Source of the DNA: Bacteroidales bacterium | Lineage (GTDB): Bacteria > Bacteroidota > Bacteroidia > Bacteroidales > WCHB1-69 | Assembly (NCBI GenBank): GCA_017454945.1 | Contig: JAFTCA010000010.1 | Location: forward strand, 1 to 64,000 | Direction: 5' to 3' | Length of the DNA stretch: 64,000 bases | Shown: in pieces, positions 32,925 through 42,135 of the stretch | Numbering within the stretch: position 1 is the first letter of the stretch | How the letters are laid out: each line of letters starts with the position of its first letter | The notes under the pieces: model-generated | Databases searched by the model: none | What the model was told of the DNA's origin: nothing | What the model saw: only the letters and a program-made list of their open reading frames with translations | Position numbers and translations under genes: made by a program

Positions 32925-33560
32925 ATGACAAAAGGAAACTTGATTCTTCTTGGTGGTGGTGGACATTGTAAGTCCGTAATTGATGTGGCTGAAAGTGCTG
33001 GATATAACATTGTTGGCATTTTGGATAAGCCCGAAACAGTGGGACAACAAGTGCTAAAATACTCTATTATTGGCACAGATGATGATATTCCCTTTTATGT
33101 AGACAAAGCCGAGTTTCTAATAACTGTCGGACAAATTAAAAGTAATGCTATACGAATAAGATTAGCAGAACTTGTTAAAAAAGCTGGTGGCCGGTTTGCT
33201 ACCATTGTCGCCAACGATGCTTATGTATCTAAATACGCTGAGCTTGGAGAAGGGACTGTGGTCATGCATAAAGCGATGGTTAATGCTAATACAAAAATTG
33301 GAATCCAATGTATCATTAACACAATGGCAGATATTGAACACGATGTAACTATTGGAGATTTCTGCCATATTTCCACAGCGGCTATCGCAAATGGAGAAGT
33401 CAGAATTGGAAATAATGTCTTTGTTGGAAGTCGGACGGTTATCCACAACTGTAAACGAATAGCGGACAACATCATTATAGCTGCCGGTTCTGTAGTCAGC
33501 AGAAATTTTGATAAGCCTGGCATTTATGCTGGAAATCCTGCAAAATTCTTTGGTAAATGA
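32925..33560 (+). CDS. legH: NeuD/LegH-type sugar acyltransferase
   Basis: A 211-residue protein. A PglD-like N-terminal Rossmann domain (LILLGGGGHCKSVID) is followed by a left-handed beta-helix of hexapeptide repeats (IGIQCIINTMADIEHDVTIG), with the catalytic His in IEHDV. In this position it should N-acetylate the 4-amino group of the LegC product. NeuD-type O-acetylation of the finished nonulosonate is the alternative. It overlaps the synthase gene by ATGA. Confidence 0.88.
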   Translation: MTKGNLILLGGGGHCKSVIDVAESAGYNIVGILDKPETVGQQVLKYSIIGTDDDIPFYVDKAEFLITVGQIKSNAIRIRLAELVKKAGGRFATIVANDAYVSKYAELGEGTVVMHKAMVNANTKIGIQCIINTMADIEHDVTIGDFCHISTAAIANGEVRIGNNVFVGSRTVIHNCKRIADNIIIAAGSVVSRNFDKPGIYAGNPAKFFGK

Positions 33561-34564
33561 AGCATGTAACTATTATAGCGGAAGCGGGTGTCAATCATAA
33601 CGGTTCAATAGTATTAGCTAAACAACTGGTGGATAAAGCTGTTGAAGCGGGGGCTGATTATATCAAATTCCAAACTTTCAAAGCTGCTAATCTTGTAACC
33701 AAGAGTGCGCAACAAGCTGAATACCAGAAAAAAAATGTTTGTAGCAGCAAAAATGGTCAATATCAAATGCTTAAACAATTAGAACTCTCACACGAGGACC
33801 ATTTGGAACTGATTGACTACTGCAAACAAAAAGGTATTCGTTTCTTTTCTACCACATTTGATTTCGATAGCATTGAATTTTTAGATTCATTACACCTCAA
33901 TCTTTGGAAAATTCCATCGGGTGAGATAACCAATTACCCTTATATCAAACAAATTGCCAAAAAACAAGGCGATGTGATTCTTTCCACAGGCATGAGCACT
34001 TTTGAAGACATACAAAACGCTATTAAAGTGTTATTACAATGGGGAAAGACTAAAGACCAAATCACCATTTTACATTGCAATACCGAATATCCAACTCCTT
34101 TTGAGGATGTTAACTTGTTGGCTATGCAGTCCATCGCCAAACAATTCGGCACAAAGGTGGGCTATTCTGATCACACATGCGGCATAGAGGTTCCTATTGC
34201 TGCAGTGGCTTTAGGTGCTTCTGTCATAGAAAAACATTTCACTCTCGATCGTAACATGCCCGGACCTGACCACAAAGCATCTCTTGAACCAGACGAACTT
34301 AAAGCAATGGTGATGGCCATTCGAAACATCGAAAAAGCTTTAGGTTGTCCTGAAAAGAAAGTCAGCGATTCCGAACGCAAAAATATTACCATCGCCCGCA
34401 AAAGTATTGTTGCAAATAAAAACATAAAAAAAGGTGAACCTTTTACAGAAGAAAATATTACGGTCAAGCGCCCTGGCACTGGCATTTCACCTATGCGTTG
34501 GAATGAGATTTTGGGGATGAAAGCAATACGGGATTTTAAAGAAGATGAATTGATAGAAATATAA
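33557..34564 (+). CDS. legI: N-acetylneuraminate/N,N'-diacetyllegionaminate synthase (NeuB/LegI)
   Basis: A 335-residue NeuB-family enzyme. The TIM barrel (EAGVNHNGS near residue 9, FFSTTFD, KIPSGEI, STGMST, GYSDHTCG) is followed by a C-terminal SAF antifreeze-like domain (RKSIVANKNIKKGE to the end). It condenses a mannosamine-type sugar with phosphoenolpyruvate to form the nine-carbon acid. The choice of legionaminate over neuraminate rests on the neighbouring LegB, LegC and PtmE-like genes. Confidence 0.93.
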   Translation: MKHVTIIAEAGVNHNGSIVLAKQLVDKAVEAGADYIKFQTFKAANLVTKSAQQAEYQKKNVCSSKNGQYQMLKQLELSHEDHLELIDYCKQKGIRFFSTTFDFDSIEFLDSLHLNLWKIPSGEITNYPYIKQIAKKQGDVILSTGMSTFEDIQNAIKVLLQWGKTKDQITILHCNTEYPTPFEDVNLLAMQSIAKQFGTKVGYSDHTCGIEVPIAAVALGASVIEKHFTLDRNMPGPDHKASLEPDELKAMVMAIRNIEKALGCPEKKVSDSERKNITIARKSIVANKNIKKGEPFTEENITVKRPGTGISPMRWNEILGMKAIRDFKEDELIEI

Positions 34565-34568
34565 CATC

Positions 34569-35729
34569 ATGCGAAAAATCTGCGTCATAACTGGAACCCG
34601 CGCCGAATACGGCCTACTCAGTCGTCTGATGAAAATGATTCAAGATGATAATGAGACCTTATTGCAGATTGTGGCCACTAATATGCACCTATCACCCAGA
34701 TATGGAAACACTTATCAGGAAATAGAGAATGATGGTTTCGCCATTAATTATAAAGTCCCTATCATCAATGAGGACGCTCCTGACACCGCAGCCACTACCG
34801 TTCTATCTTTGTCTAAAGCATTAGCTGGCTTTACCCAAGCGTATGAAACTCTGCAACCTGATTTGATTGTAATCTTGGGTGACCGATACGAAATGTTGGC
34901 AGCTGCGGAGGCAGCTTTGATTTTTAAAATCCCCATAGCACATCTATATGGTGGCGAAATTACCGAGGGAGCCTACGATGATGCTATCCGACATGCCATC
35001 ACTAAAATGAGTCATCTGCATTTTACATCCACCGAAACATATCGCAAGCGTGTAATTCAAATGGGTGAACAGCCTAACCATGTGTTTAATGTAGGAGCTT
35101 TAGGGGTAGAAAACGCAAAGCTGGTTCCGTTAATGCCTAAAGAAGAGATTGAACAATCGCTAGGCTTTGCTTTGGACAAAAACACGGTGTTGGCCACCTA
35201 TCATCCTGTAACGAATAAGATGACTCAAAACGAGAATGAAACTGTGGGCTTTTTTGAAGCTTTAAAAGAGCGAAAAGATTTGCGGATTTTGTTTACCATG
35301 CCTAATTCTGATACGGGAGGACAAGCGATTATGGAACAAATTAAACAATTTGTGACACACAATCCCGAACGCAGCATCGCTTTTACCTCGTTGGGGATGA
35401 AACGATATTTATCTGTTTTACAATTTGTTGGAGCAGTAATTGGCAACTCGTCTAGTGGATTAATAGAAGTTCCGTCTTTCCATATTCCCACGCTGAATAT
35501 CGGTGACCGACAGAAAGGTAGAATCGCAGGGACAAGTGTTATTCATTGTGGTGCATCTAAAAATGAGATTCTTGACGGGTTAAAAAAAGTTTTCTCGCCC
35601 GAAATATGTCAAATAGCACAAAATACTCTAAACCCATACGAAAAAGAAGGCACAACTCAACATATTTTTGACGTAATCAAGAACTATTCATTACATAACA
35701 TAACGCAGAAACATTTTTACGATATATGA
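34569..35729 (+). CDS. legG: NDP-sugar 2-epimerase, hydrolysing (NeuC/LegG)
   Basis: A 386-residue GT-B-fold epimerase. TGTRAEYGLLSRLM at the start, GDRYEMLA, HLYGGEITEGAYDDAIRHAI and the C-terminal GNSSSGLIE are NeuC hallmarks. It inverts C2 and releases the nucleotide, giving the free 2,4-diacetamido-2,4,6-trideoxymannose for the synthase. It overlaps the next gene by ATGA. Confidence 0.93.
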   Translation: MRKICVITGTRAEYGLLSRLMKMIQDDNETLLQIVATNMHLSPRYGNTYQEIENDGFAINYKVPIINEDAPDTAATTVLSLSKALAGFTQAYETLQPDLIVILGDRYEMLAAAEAALIFKIPIAHLYGGEITEGAYDDAIRHAITKMSHLHFTSTETYRKRVIQMGEQPNHVFNVGALGVENAKLVPLMPKEEIEQSLGFALDKNTVLATYHPVTNKMTQNENETVGFFEALKERKDLRILFTMPNSDTGGQAIMEQIKQFVTHNPERSIAFTSLGMKRYLSVLQFVGAVIGNSSSGLIEVPSFHIPTLNIGDRQKGRIAGTSVIHCGASKNEILDGLKKVFSPEICQIAQNTLNPYEKEGTTQHIFDVIKNYSLHNITQKHFYDI

Positions 35730-36709
35730 ACATTGTCGTCATTGGTTTAGGCTCTATGGGTAAAAGGAGGGTTCGACTCCTTAAAGAACATCCAGAACAT
35801 AATATTCTAGGAGTTGATAACGCCTTCGAACGTCGTCAAGAATCATTAGAAAAATTCCAGATTCAATGCTATACCAATCTTGCTGAAGCATTGTCTAAAC
35901 ACACTATTGATTGTGCATTTGTCTGCACTTCACCCTTATCACATGCCGATATCATCCATGAATGTCTTCAACATGACATGCATGTTTTTACTGAAATCAA
36001 CCTCGTTCCTGACCGATACGATGAAAATCTCCATTTGGCAAAAGAGAAAGGCTTGATTCTTTTCCTCTCATCAACATTCTTGTACAGAAAAGAAACACAA
36101 ACGATGATTCAGAAAGTTCAACAAGCCAAATCCCCATTGAATTACATTTACCATGTGGGGCAATATCTTCCGGATTGGCACCCGTGGGAGAGTTACAACA
36201 ATTATTTTATCGGGAATCCGAAAACGAACGGCTGTCGCGAAATTATGGCGATAGATTTCCCGTGGCTTGTGTCGGCTTTCGGTTCCATTAGTGATGTTTC
36301 GGCTGTTAAAAGTAAAAACTCAGCACTCAACATTAACTACAATGACAACTATTTGATTACAGTTAAACATGATACTGGCAACAAAGGTATTTTTGCAGTT
36401 GATGTAGTAACACGAAAAGCCATCCGTCACATTGATATTTATGGTGAAGATTTCCAAATGTCATGGGACGGCACCCCTGATTCTTTAGTGGAGTATGATA
36501 TTAAGCATAAGAAAGAATGCAGACTTGTTATAACCGAATCTTCAGAACACGAAGAAGGTTATGCGACGTTCATCACGGAAAATCCTTATCGAGAAGAAAT
36601 CCGGTCTTTTTTAAGTATGGTGCAAGGCGCAAGTAATTGTGCAGCCTGGGATTTTGAGAAAGATAAAAATATTTTGACATTGATTGATAGAATAGAAAAT
36701 AATGACTAA
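35726..36709 (+). CDS. Gfo/Idh/MocA-family oxidoreductase (nonulosonate locus, first)
   Basis: A 327-residue NAD(P)-dependent oxidoreductase: VIGLGSMGKRRVRLL Rossmann start, with the usual EKP block replaced by TEINLVPD. The middle carries QYLPDWHPWESYNNYF, a motif shared with the next gene. The overlaps (4 bases with LegG, 8 with the next) show it belongs to the operon. Its role is not established. It could oxidise or epimerise a precursor of, or a substituent on, the nonulosonic acid. Loss of the EKP lysine may mean altered chemistry. Confidence 0.82.
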   Translation: MNIVVIGLGSMGKRRVRLLKEHPEHNILGVDNAFERRQESLEKFQIQCYTNLAEALSKHTIDCAFVCTSPLSHADIIHECLQHDMHVFTEINLVPDRYDENLHLAKEKGLILFLSSTFLYRKETQTMIQKVQQAKSPLNYIYHVGQYLPDWHPWESYNNYFIGNPKTNGCREIMAIDFPWLVSAFGSISDVSAVKSKNSALNINYNDNYLITVKHDTGNKGIFAVDVVTRKAIRHIDIYGEDFQMSWDGTPDSLVEYDIKHKKECRLVITESSEHEEGYATFITENPYREEIRSFLSMVQGASNCAAWDFEKDKNILTLIDRIENND

Positions 36710-37655
36710 ATATCGCATTGCGTTTGTTGGTTTAGGCTCCATTGGGAAGCGCCATCTTAAAAATCTCACCGATATTTTGAGACACAGAGGTGATGAGTTT
36801 ACTATTGATGCTTATCGAAGTTCTTTAAATCACGAACTGTGCACTGAAATCAAGCCACTGATTGCCAACGAATATCTGCTTTCTGATGAACTTTCTGCAG
36901 ACTTAATGTATGATATGGTTTTTGTAACCAATCCTACTTCCATACATTGGGATACAATACAAAGATTTAAAAATACAACCCGATCTTTTTTTATAGAAAA
37001 ACCCGTTTTTGATACAACCGAGGTAGATATCCATTCCATAGAAGAAATTCAAAAAAATATATGTTATGTAGCTTGTCCTCTAAGGTATAATCCTGTGCTA
37101 CAATACATCAAGAATCATATTGATTGTAATAGTGTTTATTCAGTGCGAGCCATCTCCTCAAGCTATCTACCCGATTGGAGACCGGGAACAGATTATCGGT
37201 TATGTTATAGCGCCCATCGTGATATGGGGGGAGGAGTTGGTATTGATCTTATACATGAATGGGATTACTTAACTTACTTATTTGGAATGCCTCAAAAAAG
37301 TTATTCCATTCAGAAAAAGATATCCCATTTGGATATAGATAGTGATGACATTGCCATCTATATTGCTAATACGAAAAACACCACAATCGAGCTACATTTA
37401 GATTATTTTGGCAGAAAAAACATCCGAACTCTGGATTTGTTTATGAAGAATGACACTCTCCATTGTGATTTACTAAACAGTAAGATTGAATATTTGGCAA
37501 GTGGACAATCCGTTGTTTTTGAAAATGAAAGAAACTATTATCAAATAAAAGAAATTGAGCATTTTTTGGATATTGTTGACAAAAAGATAGCTAGTGACAG
37601 CAATATCACACATGCTTTAGATGTATTAAAACTTGCGAAAGGAGAACGATTATGA
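36702..37655 (+). CDS. Gfo/Idh/MocA-family oxidoreductase (nonulosonate locus, second)
   Basis: A 317-residue oxidoreductase: FVGLGSIGKRHLKNL start and an intact FIEKPVFD block. YLPDWRPGTDYRLCY resembles the matching region in the preceding gene. GGGVGIDLIHEWDYL carries the typical Asp-x3-His of the family. It is wedged between the first Gfo/Idh gene and the CMP-sugar synthetase, with 8- and 4-base overlaps. The pair may act as a heteromeric or sequential enzyme on the same sugar, which is an inference from adjacency and shared motif. Confidence 0.83.
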   Translation: MTKYRIAFVGLGSIGKRHLKNLTDILRHRGDEFTIDAYRSSLNHELCTEIKPLIANEYLLSDELSADLMYDMVFVTNPTSIHWDTIQRFKNTTRSFFIEKPVFDTTEVDIHSIEEIQKNICYVACPLRYNPVLQYIKNHIDCNSVYSVRAISSSYLPDWRPGTDYRLCYSAHRDMGGGVGIDLIHEWDYLTYLFGMPQKSYSIQKKISHLDIDSDDIAIYIANTKNTTIELHLDYFGRKNIRTLDLFMKNDTLHCDLLNSKIEYLASGQSVVFENERNYYQIKEIEHFLDIVDKKIASDSNITHALDVLKLAKGERL

Positions 37656-38428
37656 ATATTTTGTTTACTCTTTGCGGGCGTGCAGGTTCCAAAGGCGTAA
37701 AGGGGAAAAACGCGAGAGATTTTTGCGAACTGCCCTTGGTATGGTATTCCTTAGCAGCAATTCAATTGTATAAAGAAAAATATATATCGGCTGAAGACAA
37801 TGTACAAGTTGTATTAAACACTGATAGCCAGGCATTGGTTTCTTTAGTGCAAAAAGTCACAGAATTACCCGTTTCTATTTTACTTCGAGATGAGAGTTTA
37901 GCGGGTGATAAAGTTGCAAAAGTTGCCGTCATCTACGACTGTTTGACACGTGCCACCAAACTTTTCCAAATGGACTTTGATTTAGTAGTGGATTTAGATA
38001 TCACATCTCCTCTACGAACTGTTCAAGATATTAAGAATGCCATTGACCGAAAATTATCAAGGCCCAAGGTAGATGTAGTCTATTCGGTTACCCTGTCCCG
38101 TCGTAATCCTTATTTCAATATGGTGAAAGAAGAAAATGGCTTTTTCTGTAAGGCTATATCTTCATCTTTTACTACACGGCAGGAAGCACCGATTTTTTAC
38201 GATATGAACGCATCCATCTACGCCTATTCACCCAATGCTTTAAGAACCAAACCACACAATACATTTTTCAACTCCCATTGCGATGCCATAACCATGTTTG
38301 ACACAGGCATACTGGATATTGATTCTGAAGAAGACTATGAACTGATGCAAGTAATTGCAAAATATCTTTATGATAATAAAACAGAATACAAACAAATATA
38401 TCAAAAAACACAAAGTTGGATTAAATAA
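37652..38428 (+). CDS. legF: CMP-nonulosonate synthetase (NeuA/LegF)
   Basis: A 258-residue acylneuraminate cytidylyltransferase. It has the N-terminal LCGRAGSKGVKGKN nucleotide loop, DLDITSPLRTVQDI and VTLSRRNPYFNMV. It activates the nonulosonic acid with CTP for transfer. It overlaps its neighbours by 4 bases and by 1 base, so it is tightly coupled to the guanylyltransferase behind it. Confidence 0.92.
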   Translation: MNILFTLCGRAGSKGVKGKNARDFCELPLVWYSLAAIQLYKEKYISAEDNVQVVLNTDSQALVSLVQKVTELPVSILLRDESLAGDKVAKVAVIYDCLTRATKLFQMDFDLVVDLDITSPLRTVQDIKNAIDRKLSRPKVDVVYSVTLSRRNPYFNMVKEENGFFCKAISSSFTTRQEAPIFYDMNASIYAYSPNALRTKPHNTFFNSHCDAITMFDTGILDIDSEEDYELMQVIAKYLYDNKTEYKQIYQKTQSWIK

Positions 38429-39468
38429 TGACTAATTACAATAAATACGAGATTCCCGATACACGTACCATCAAGGATGCTCTCTCTGCATTAAATGACA
38501 TAGGACATGCTGCACAAACATTGTTTGTAGTCAATGATAAGAATCAGATGGTAGGCACACTTACCGATGGTGATATTAGAAGAAGTTTAGTGGCGGGGAA
38601 TCCTATAAATGCTCCTATATCTTCAGTAATGCATACTGATTTTCAATTCATTACTCAAACTAATTGGAATGTACAACATCTAAAATCTATGAAAAAACAA
38701 AACATTCTGTTCATTCCAATTTTAGATGATAACCATCATATTGTTGGGGTATGTAACCTAATGAAATACAAAAATATGCTGCCCATAGACGCAGTACTGA
38801 TGGCTGGAGGAAAAGGAGAACGTTTACGACCTTTGACTGAAAAAATACCCAAACCCCTTCTACCAATAGGTAACAAGGCAATTATTGATTACAATATTGA
38901 TAATTTAATTTATTACGGTTTGAAACATATTACCGTAACAGTTAATTATTTGAAAGAACAAATCGAAGAGCATTTTTCAGATGAGCGGAATGGTATAAAA
39001 ATACAATGCGCACGCGAACCCCGTTTTTTAGGCACCATCGGGGCTTTGCGCTTTGTTAAGAAGTTTGACAACGACACTATTCTCGTCATGAATTCTGACT
39101 TATTCACTAATATTGATTTGGAGGACTTCTATCTACATTTCATAGAAACAGGTGCAGACATGTCAGCTGCTGCAATTCCTTATTCTATATCAATCCCTTA
39201 TGGCATCTTCAATGTAATGGAAGATACCATTACAGGTTTGACCGAGAAACCCACCTACAACTATTATGCTAATGCTGGCATCTACTTAGTGAAAAGAGAG
39301 GTTTTGGCTCTGATTCCGGAGGACACCTTCTTTAATGCCACCGACTTAATAGAGCTGCTCATTGCCCGCCATAAGAAAGTTGTCCGCTTCCCCTTGCACG
39401 GCTACTGGATTGATATTGGCACCAAAGATGAATATGCCAAAGCGCAGGATATTGCAAAACATTTATAA
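38428..39468 (+). CDS. ptmE: CBS-domain sugar-1-phosphate guanylyltransferase (PtmE-like)
   Basis: A 346-residue protein with two CBS motifs in residues about 1-115 (TLFVVNDKNQMVGTLTDGDI), then a nucleotidyltransferase domain (LMAGGKGERLRPLTEKIPKP). In Campylobacter PtmE has this architecture and makes GDP-GlcN for the GDP-dependent legionaminate route. Its presence implies that LegB here works on a GDP-linked sugar. The stop codon of legF overlaps its ATG by one base. Confidence 0.9.
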   Translation: MTNYNKYEIPDTRTIKDALSALNDIGHAAQTLFVVNDKNQMVGTLTDGDIRRSLVAGNPINAPISSVMHTDFQFITQTNWNVQHLKSMKKQNILFIPILDDNHHIVGVCNLMKYKNMLPIDAVLMAGGKGERLRPLTEKIPKPLLPIGNKAIIDYNIDNLIYYGLKHITVTVNYLKEQIEEHFSDERNGIKIQCAREPRFLGTIGALRFVKKFDNDTILVMNSDLFTNIDLEDFYLHFIETGADMSAAAIPYSISIPYGIFNVMEDTITGLTEKPTYNYYANAGIYLVKREVLALIPEDTFFNATDLIELLIARHKKVVRFPLHGYWIDIGTKDEYAKAQDIAKHL

Positions 39469-39479
39469 AATACTCGTTC

Positions 39480-40121
39480 ATGAAAATCCAAATCTTTTCT
39501 GACTCTTTAGCTCTTCCTCGTGAGATTCCTCAAAAGGTGTATTATGAAGAAACGTATCCTGCCATGCTTGCAAAAGAACATATTGTGGTACAATTTTCTA
39601 AAGGGGCTGGAACCATTAAGGATCTGTATGCTCAAACCTTTTATTATAAAATGTTTTGTCCTGATATTGTAATCCTGCAAAGTGGTATTGTTGATTGCAC
39701 ACCTCGACCTTTCACTCAATTTGAAGAACATTTTTTTTCACTCAATTATTTTACAAGAAAAATCAAAGGGTTACTGAAAATACTAACTAAATCGTGGTTG
39801 CGCTCAATTCGAAAAATTGCTTGGACATCTCCAAAAAAATTTAAATTTTTCTGTGAGCAATTTAAAAAAACATATCCTAATATTCCCATAATTGCAATAG
39901 GAATCTTACCCCCATGTGTGGAATATGAAAAACAAGCAAAAGGCATCTCAAAGCGTATACTCGAATATAACAACATTTTATTAGATGTATTTGGTGAATA
40001 TTACATTGACACATCAGACATTCCAAATAATGGGATAATGTCTGACCATCATCACATGACTGCAAGTGGACATCTGTTTGTTTACAATAAAATCATAGAA
40101 CATATTTCCTCGATATCTTAA
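39480..40121 (+). CDS. SGNH-hydrolase-like protein with altered catalytic blocks
   Basis: A 213-residue protein of apparent SGNH/GDSL fold. Block I reads FSDSLA, with Ser as nucleophile. Block III, usually G-x-N-D, reads SGIVDCTPR without the Asn. Block V reads SDHHHMTASGH, retaining Asp and His. It lies 11 bases after the guanylyltransferase. A role as O-acetylesterase or O-acyltransferase on the nonulosonate is plausible from context, but the missing block III Asn makes activity uncertain. Confidence 0.65.
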   Translation: MKIQIFSDSLALPREIPQKVYYEETYPAMLAKEHIVVQFSKGAGTIKDLYAQTFYYKMFCPDIVILQSGIVDCTPRPFTQFEEHFFSLNYFTRKIKGLLKILTKSWLRSIRKIAWTSPKKFKFFCEQFKKTYPNIPIIAIGILPPCVEYEKQAKGISKRILEYNNILLDVFGEYYIDTSDIPNNGIMSDHHHMTASGHLFVYNKIIEHISSIS

Positions 40122-40154
40122 TACGCCTATTGATTCTTCTCATTTAATTATTCT

Positions 40155-40162
40155 TATTTTTG
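40155..40162 (+). promoter_or_regulatory. Internal -7 promoter element (TATTTTTG)
   Basis: Exact TAnnTTTG match in the 63-base gap before the third Gfo/Idh gene. It suggests a separate transcript for the genes from 40185 to 43212. Confidence 0.65.
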
Positions 40163-40184
40163 CATAAATTAACTCTATCAATCT

Positions 40185-41147
40185 ATGACACCCCAAAACA
40201 TCGCAATAATAGGAGCTGGACAATTAGGAAGCCGACATTTACAAGGATTAAAGAAAGCACAAATACCAATGAATATTTATGTGCTAGATGAAAGTCAAGA
40301 GGCTCTTAAAATTTGCGAACAACGTTATAAAGAAATTGCAGATAATAATTTAATTAAAAAAATAGACTTTACCTCCATTTGGGATAGAATACCTTTAACC
40401 ATTGATATTGCTATTGTAGCCACTGGTTCCAAACCCAGATGTAAAATCATTCACGAATTAGTTGAGAAACATCATTGTAGAGCACTTATTCTTGAAAAAT
40501 TCCTATTTCCCACAATGCACGATTACAATGATATAACTGAACTTTTTTTAAAATATAAGATACAAGCATGGGTAAATTGCTGCCGACGCTATTTTTCCTG
40601 CTATCAAAAAATAAGAGAGCTTTTGATTAATGATGGACCAATTCATTTTCTACTTGAAGGCAAAAATTGGGGCTTATGTTGCAACAGCATTCATCAAATT
40701 GATATCTTCTCATTCATTTGCGGAGAAAAACATATCTCTTTCGAGAGTTCTGGTATTGACAAGATAATATATGAAAGTAAACGGCCTGGTTATATTGAAA
40801 TGACAGGTACTATTAAAGGCATAACCGACAAAGGGTCTACGCTCTCACTATCTTCTTATTCCGAATATACAGGGCCAAACAAACTCTTGATTCAATCTCA
40901 AAACCATAATATTGAAATTTATGAAGGAGTAAACAAAATGATAATAGATGGGAAAGAAGAACTGATGGATATAAGATATCAAAGTGATTTAACAGGAAAG
41001 TATATTGAAGACATAATCTTTACGCACTCCTTGCCATTGACTTCTTATGAAGAATCAGCGATGCTTCACCAACAAATTTTACCACATTTTATAGATATCT
41101 ACAATAACATAACTGGTACACATCATGACATGTGCCCTATAACATAA
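40185..41147 (+). CDS. Gfo/Idh/MocA-like oxidoreductase (nonulosonate locus, third)
   Basis: A 320-residue protein with a clear dinucleotide loop (IIGAGQLGSRHLQGL). The EKP block is LEKFLFPT, so the proline is lost. The C-terminal half is divergent from the other family members in the locus. It is AT-rich. Its promoter lies 22 bases upstream. The role is unknown; modification of a sugar in the locus is inferred from position. It ends eight bases before the next start. Confidence 0.75.
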   Translation: MTPQNIAIIGAGQLGSRHLQGLKKAQIPMNIYVLDESQEALKICEQRYKEIADNNLIKKIDFTSIWDRIPLTIDIAIVATGSKPRCKIIHELVEKHHCRALILEKFLFPTMHDYNDITELFLKYKIQAWVNCCRRYFSCYQKIRELLINDGPIHFLLEGKNWGLCCNSIHQIDIFSFICGEKHISFESSGIDKIIYESKRPGYIEMTGTIKGITDKGSTLSLSSYSEYTGPNKLLIQSQNHNIEIYEGVNKMIIDGKEELMDIRYQSDLTGKYIEDIIFTHSLPLTSYEESAMLHQQILPHFIDIYNNITGTHHDMCPIT

Positions 41148-41155
41148 TAACAACT

Positions 41156-42100
41156 ATGAAAAACGTTTGGCTTATTGGTACGGGATTAATCGGAATGGAG
41201 TACTCTAAAGTTTTAGACGCTCTACACATACAACACCTAATTATTGGTAGAGGTGAAATATCTGCAGCTAAATTCGAGGAAACGAGACCTGGGAAAAAAG
41301 TTATTCGAGGTGGTTTAGACATCTTTTTAAAAACCAACCCATCTATACCCGATTACGCTATTGTTGCAGTTGGTTTACCTGATTTATATCCTGTTGCTTG
41401 CTCTTTAATTAACTATGGGATAAAAAAAATATTCTTAGAAAAACCTGGTGGAGATTCTTTCGAACAAATTGAGCAACTTTATTTAACGTCAAAAAGAGAA
41501 AATGTTTCCATTTTTATTGCATATAATCGAAGATTTTATTCTTCAGTATTAAAAGCAGAAGAAATCATCAAAAAAGATGGAGGCATTACTTCGTTTTCGT
41601 TTGAATTTACAGAATGGCTTCATATTTTTGACAATCTTAACCATAAATTGTCTTTAGAAGAAATTTTCATTGGAAATTCAACCCATGTTTTAGATACAGC
41701 TTTCTTTTTGGGAGGGGAACCTGTGCAAATTCATTGCCACTCTAAAACTCTCGAAGGTGATATGTCTCCTAAAATTTTTGTTGGAGCAGGTATTAGTAAT
41801 CAAGGGGCTTTATTTTCATATCAGGCTAATTGGGATGCTCCAGGTAGATGGGTAATTGAAATTCTTACTAAAAAGCACAGGTTATATTTTAAACCGATGG
41901 AAACATTACAGATTCAAGAATTACGAAGTGTAAAAGTATTACCTGTTGATATTGATGACCACTTGGATAAAGAATTTAAACCGGGGTTCTTTTTGGAAAC
42001 CAAAGCATTTTTAAACGAAGACTATTCTAGATTGTGCTCTATCGAACAACACGTGAATCATATAAACAACATCTATAAAAAAGTGTTTTTCTCCAATTAA
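41156..42100 (+). CDS. Gfo/Idh/MocA-like oxidoreductase (nonulosonate locus, fourth)
   Basis: A 314-residue protein: LIGTGLIGMEYSKVL dinucleotide loop and FLEKPGGDSFEQ as the EKP block, both intact. The frame is open from 41132, inside the previous gene. ATG 41156 (MKNVWLIG) is chosen because the Rossmann strand begins there. It is paired with the third Gfo/Idh gene, as the first two are paired. The substrate is unknown. Confidence 0.8.
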   Translation: MKNVWLIGTGLIGMEYSKVLDALHIQHLIIGRGEISAAKFEETRPGKKVIRGGLDIFLKTNPSIPDYAIVAVGLPDLYPVACSLINYGIKKIFLEKPGGDSFEQIEQLYLTSKRENVSIFIAYNRRFYSSVLKAEEIIKKDGGITSFSFEFTEWLHIFDNLNHKLSLEEIFIGNSTHVLDTAFFLGGEPVQIHCHSKTLEGDMSPKIFVGAGISNQGALFSYQANWDAPGRWVIEILTKKHRLYFKPMETLQIQELRSVKVLPVDIDDHLDKEFKPGFFLETKAFLNEDYSRLCSIEQHVNHINNIYKKVFFSN

Positions 42101-42135
42101 GTTGCACCACAAAATTATACAAATACCCTGATCTC

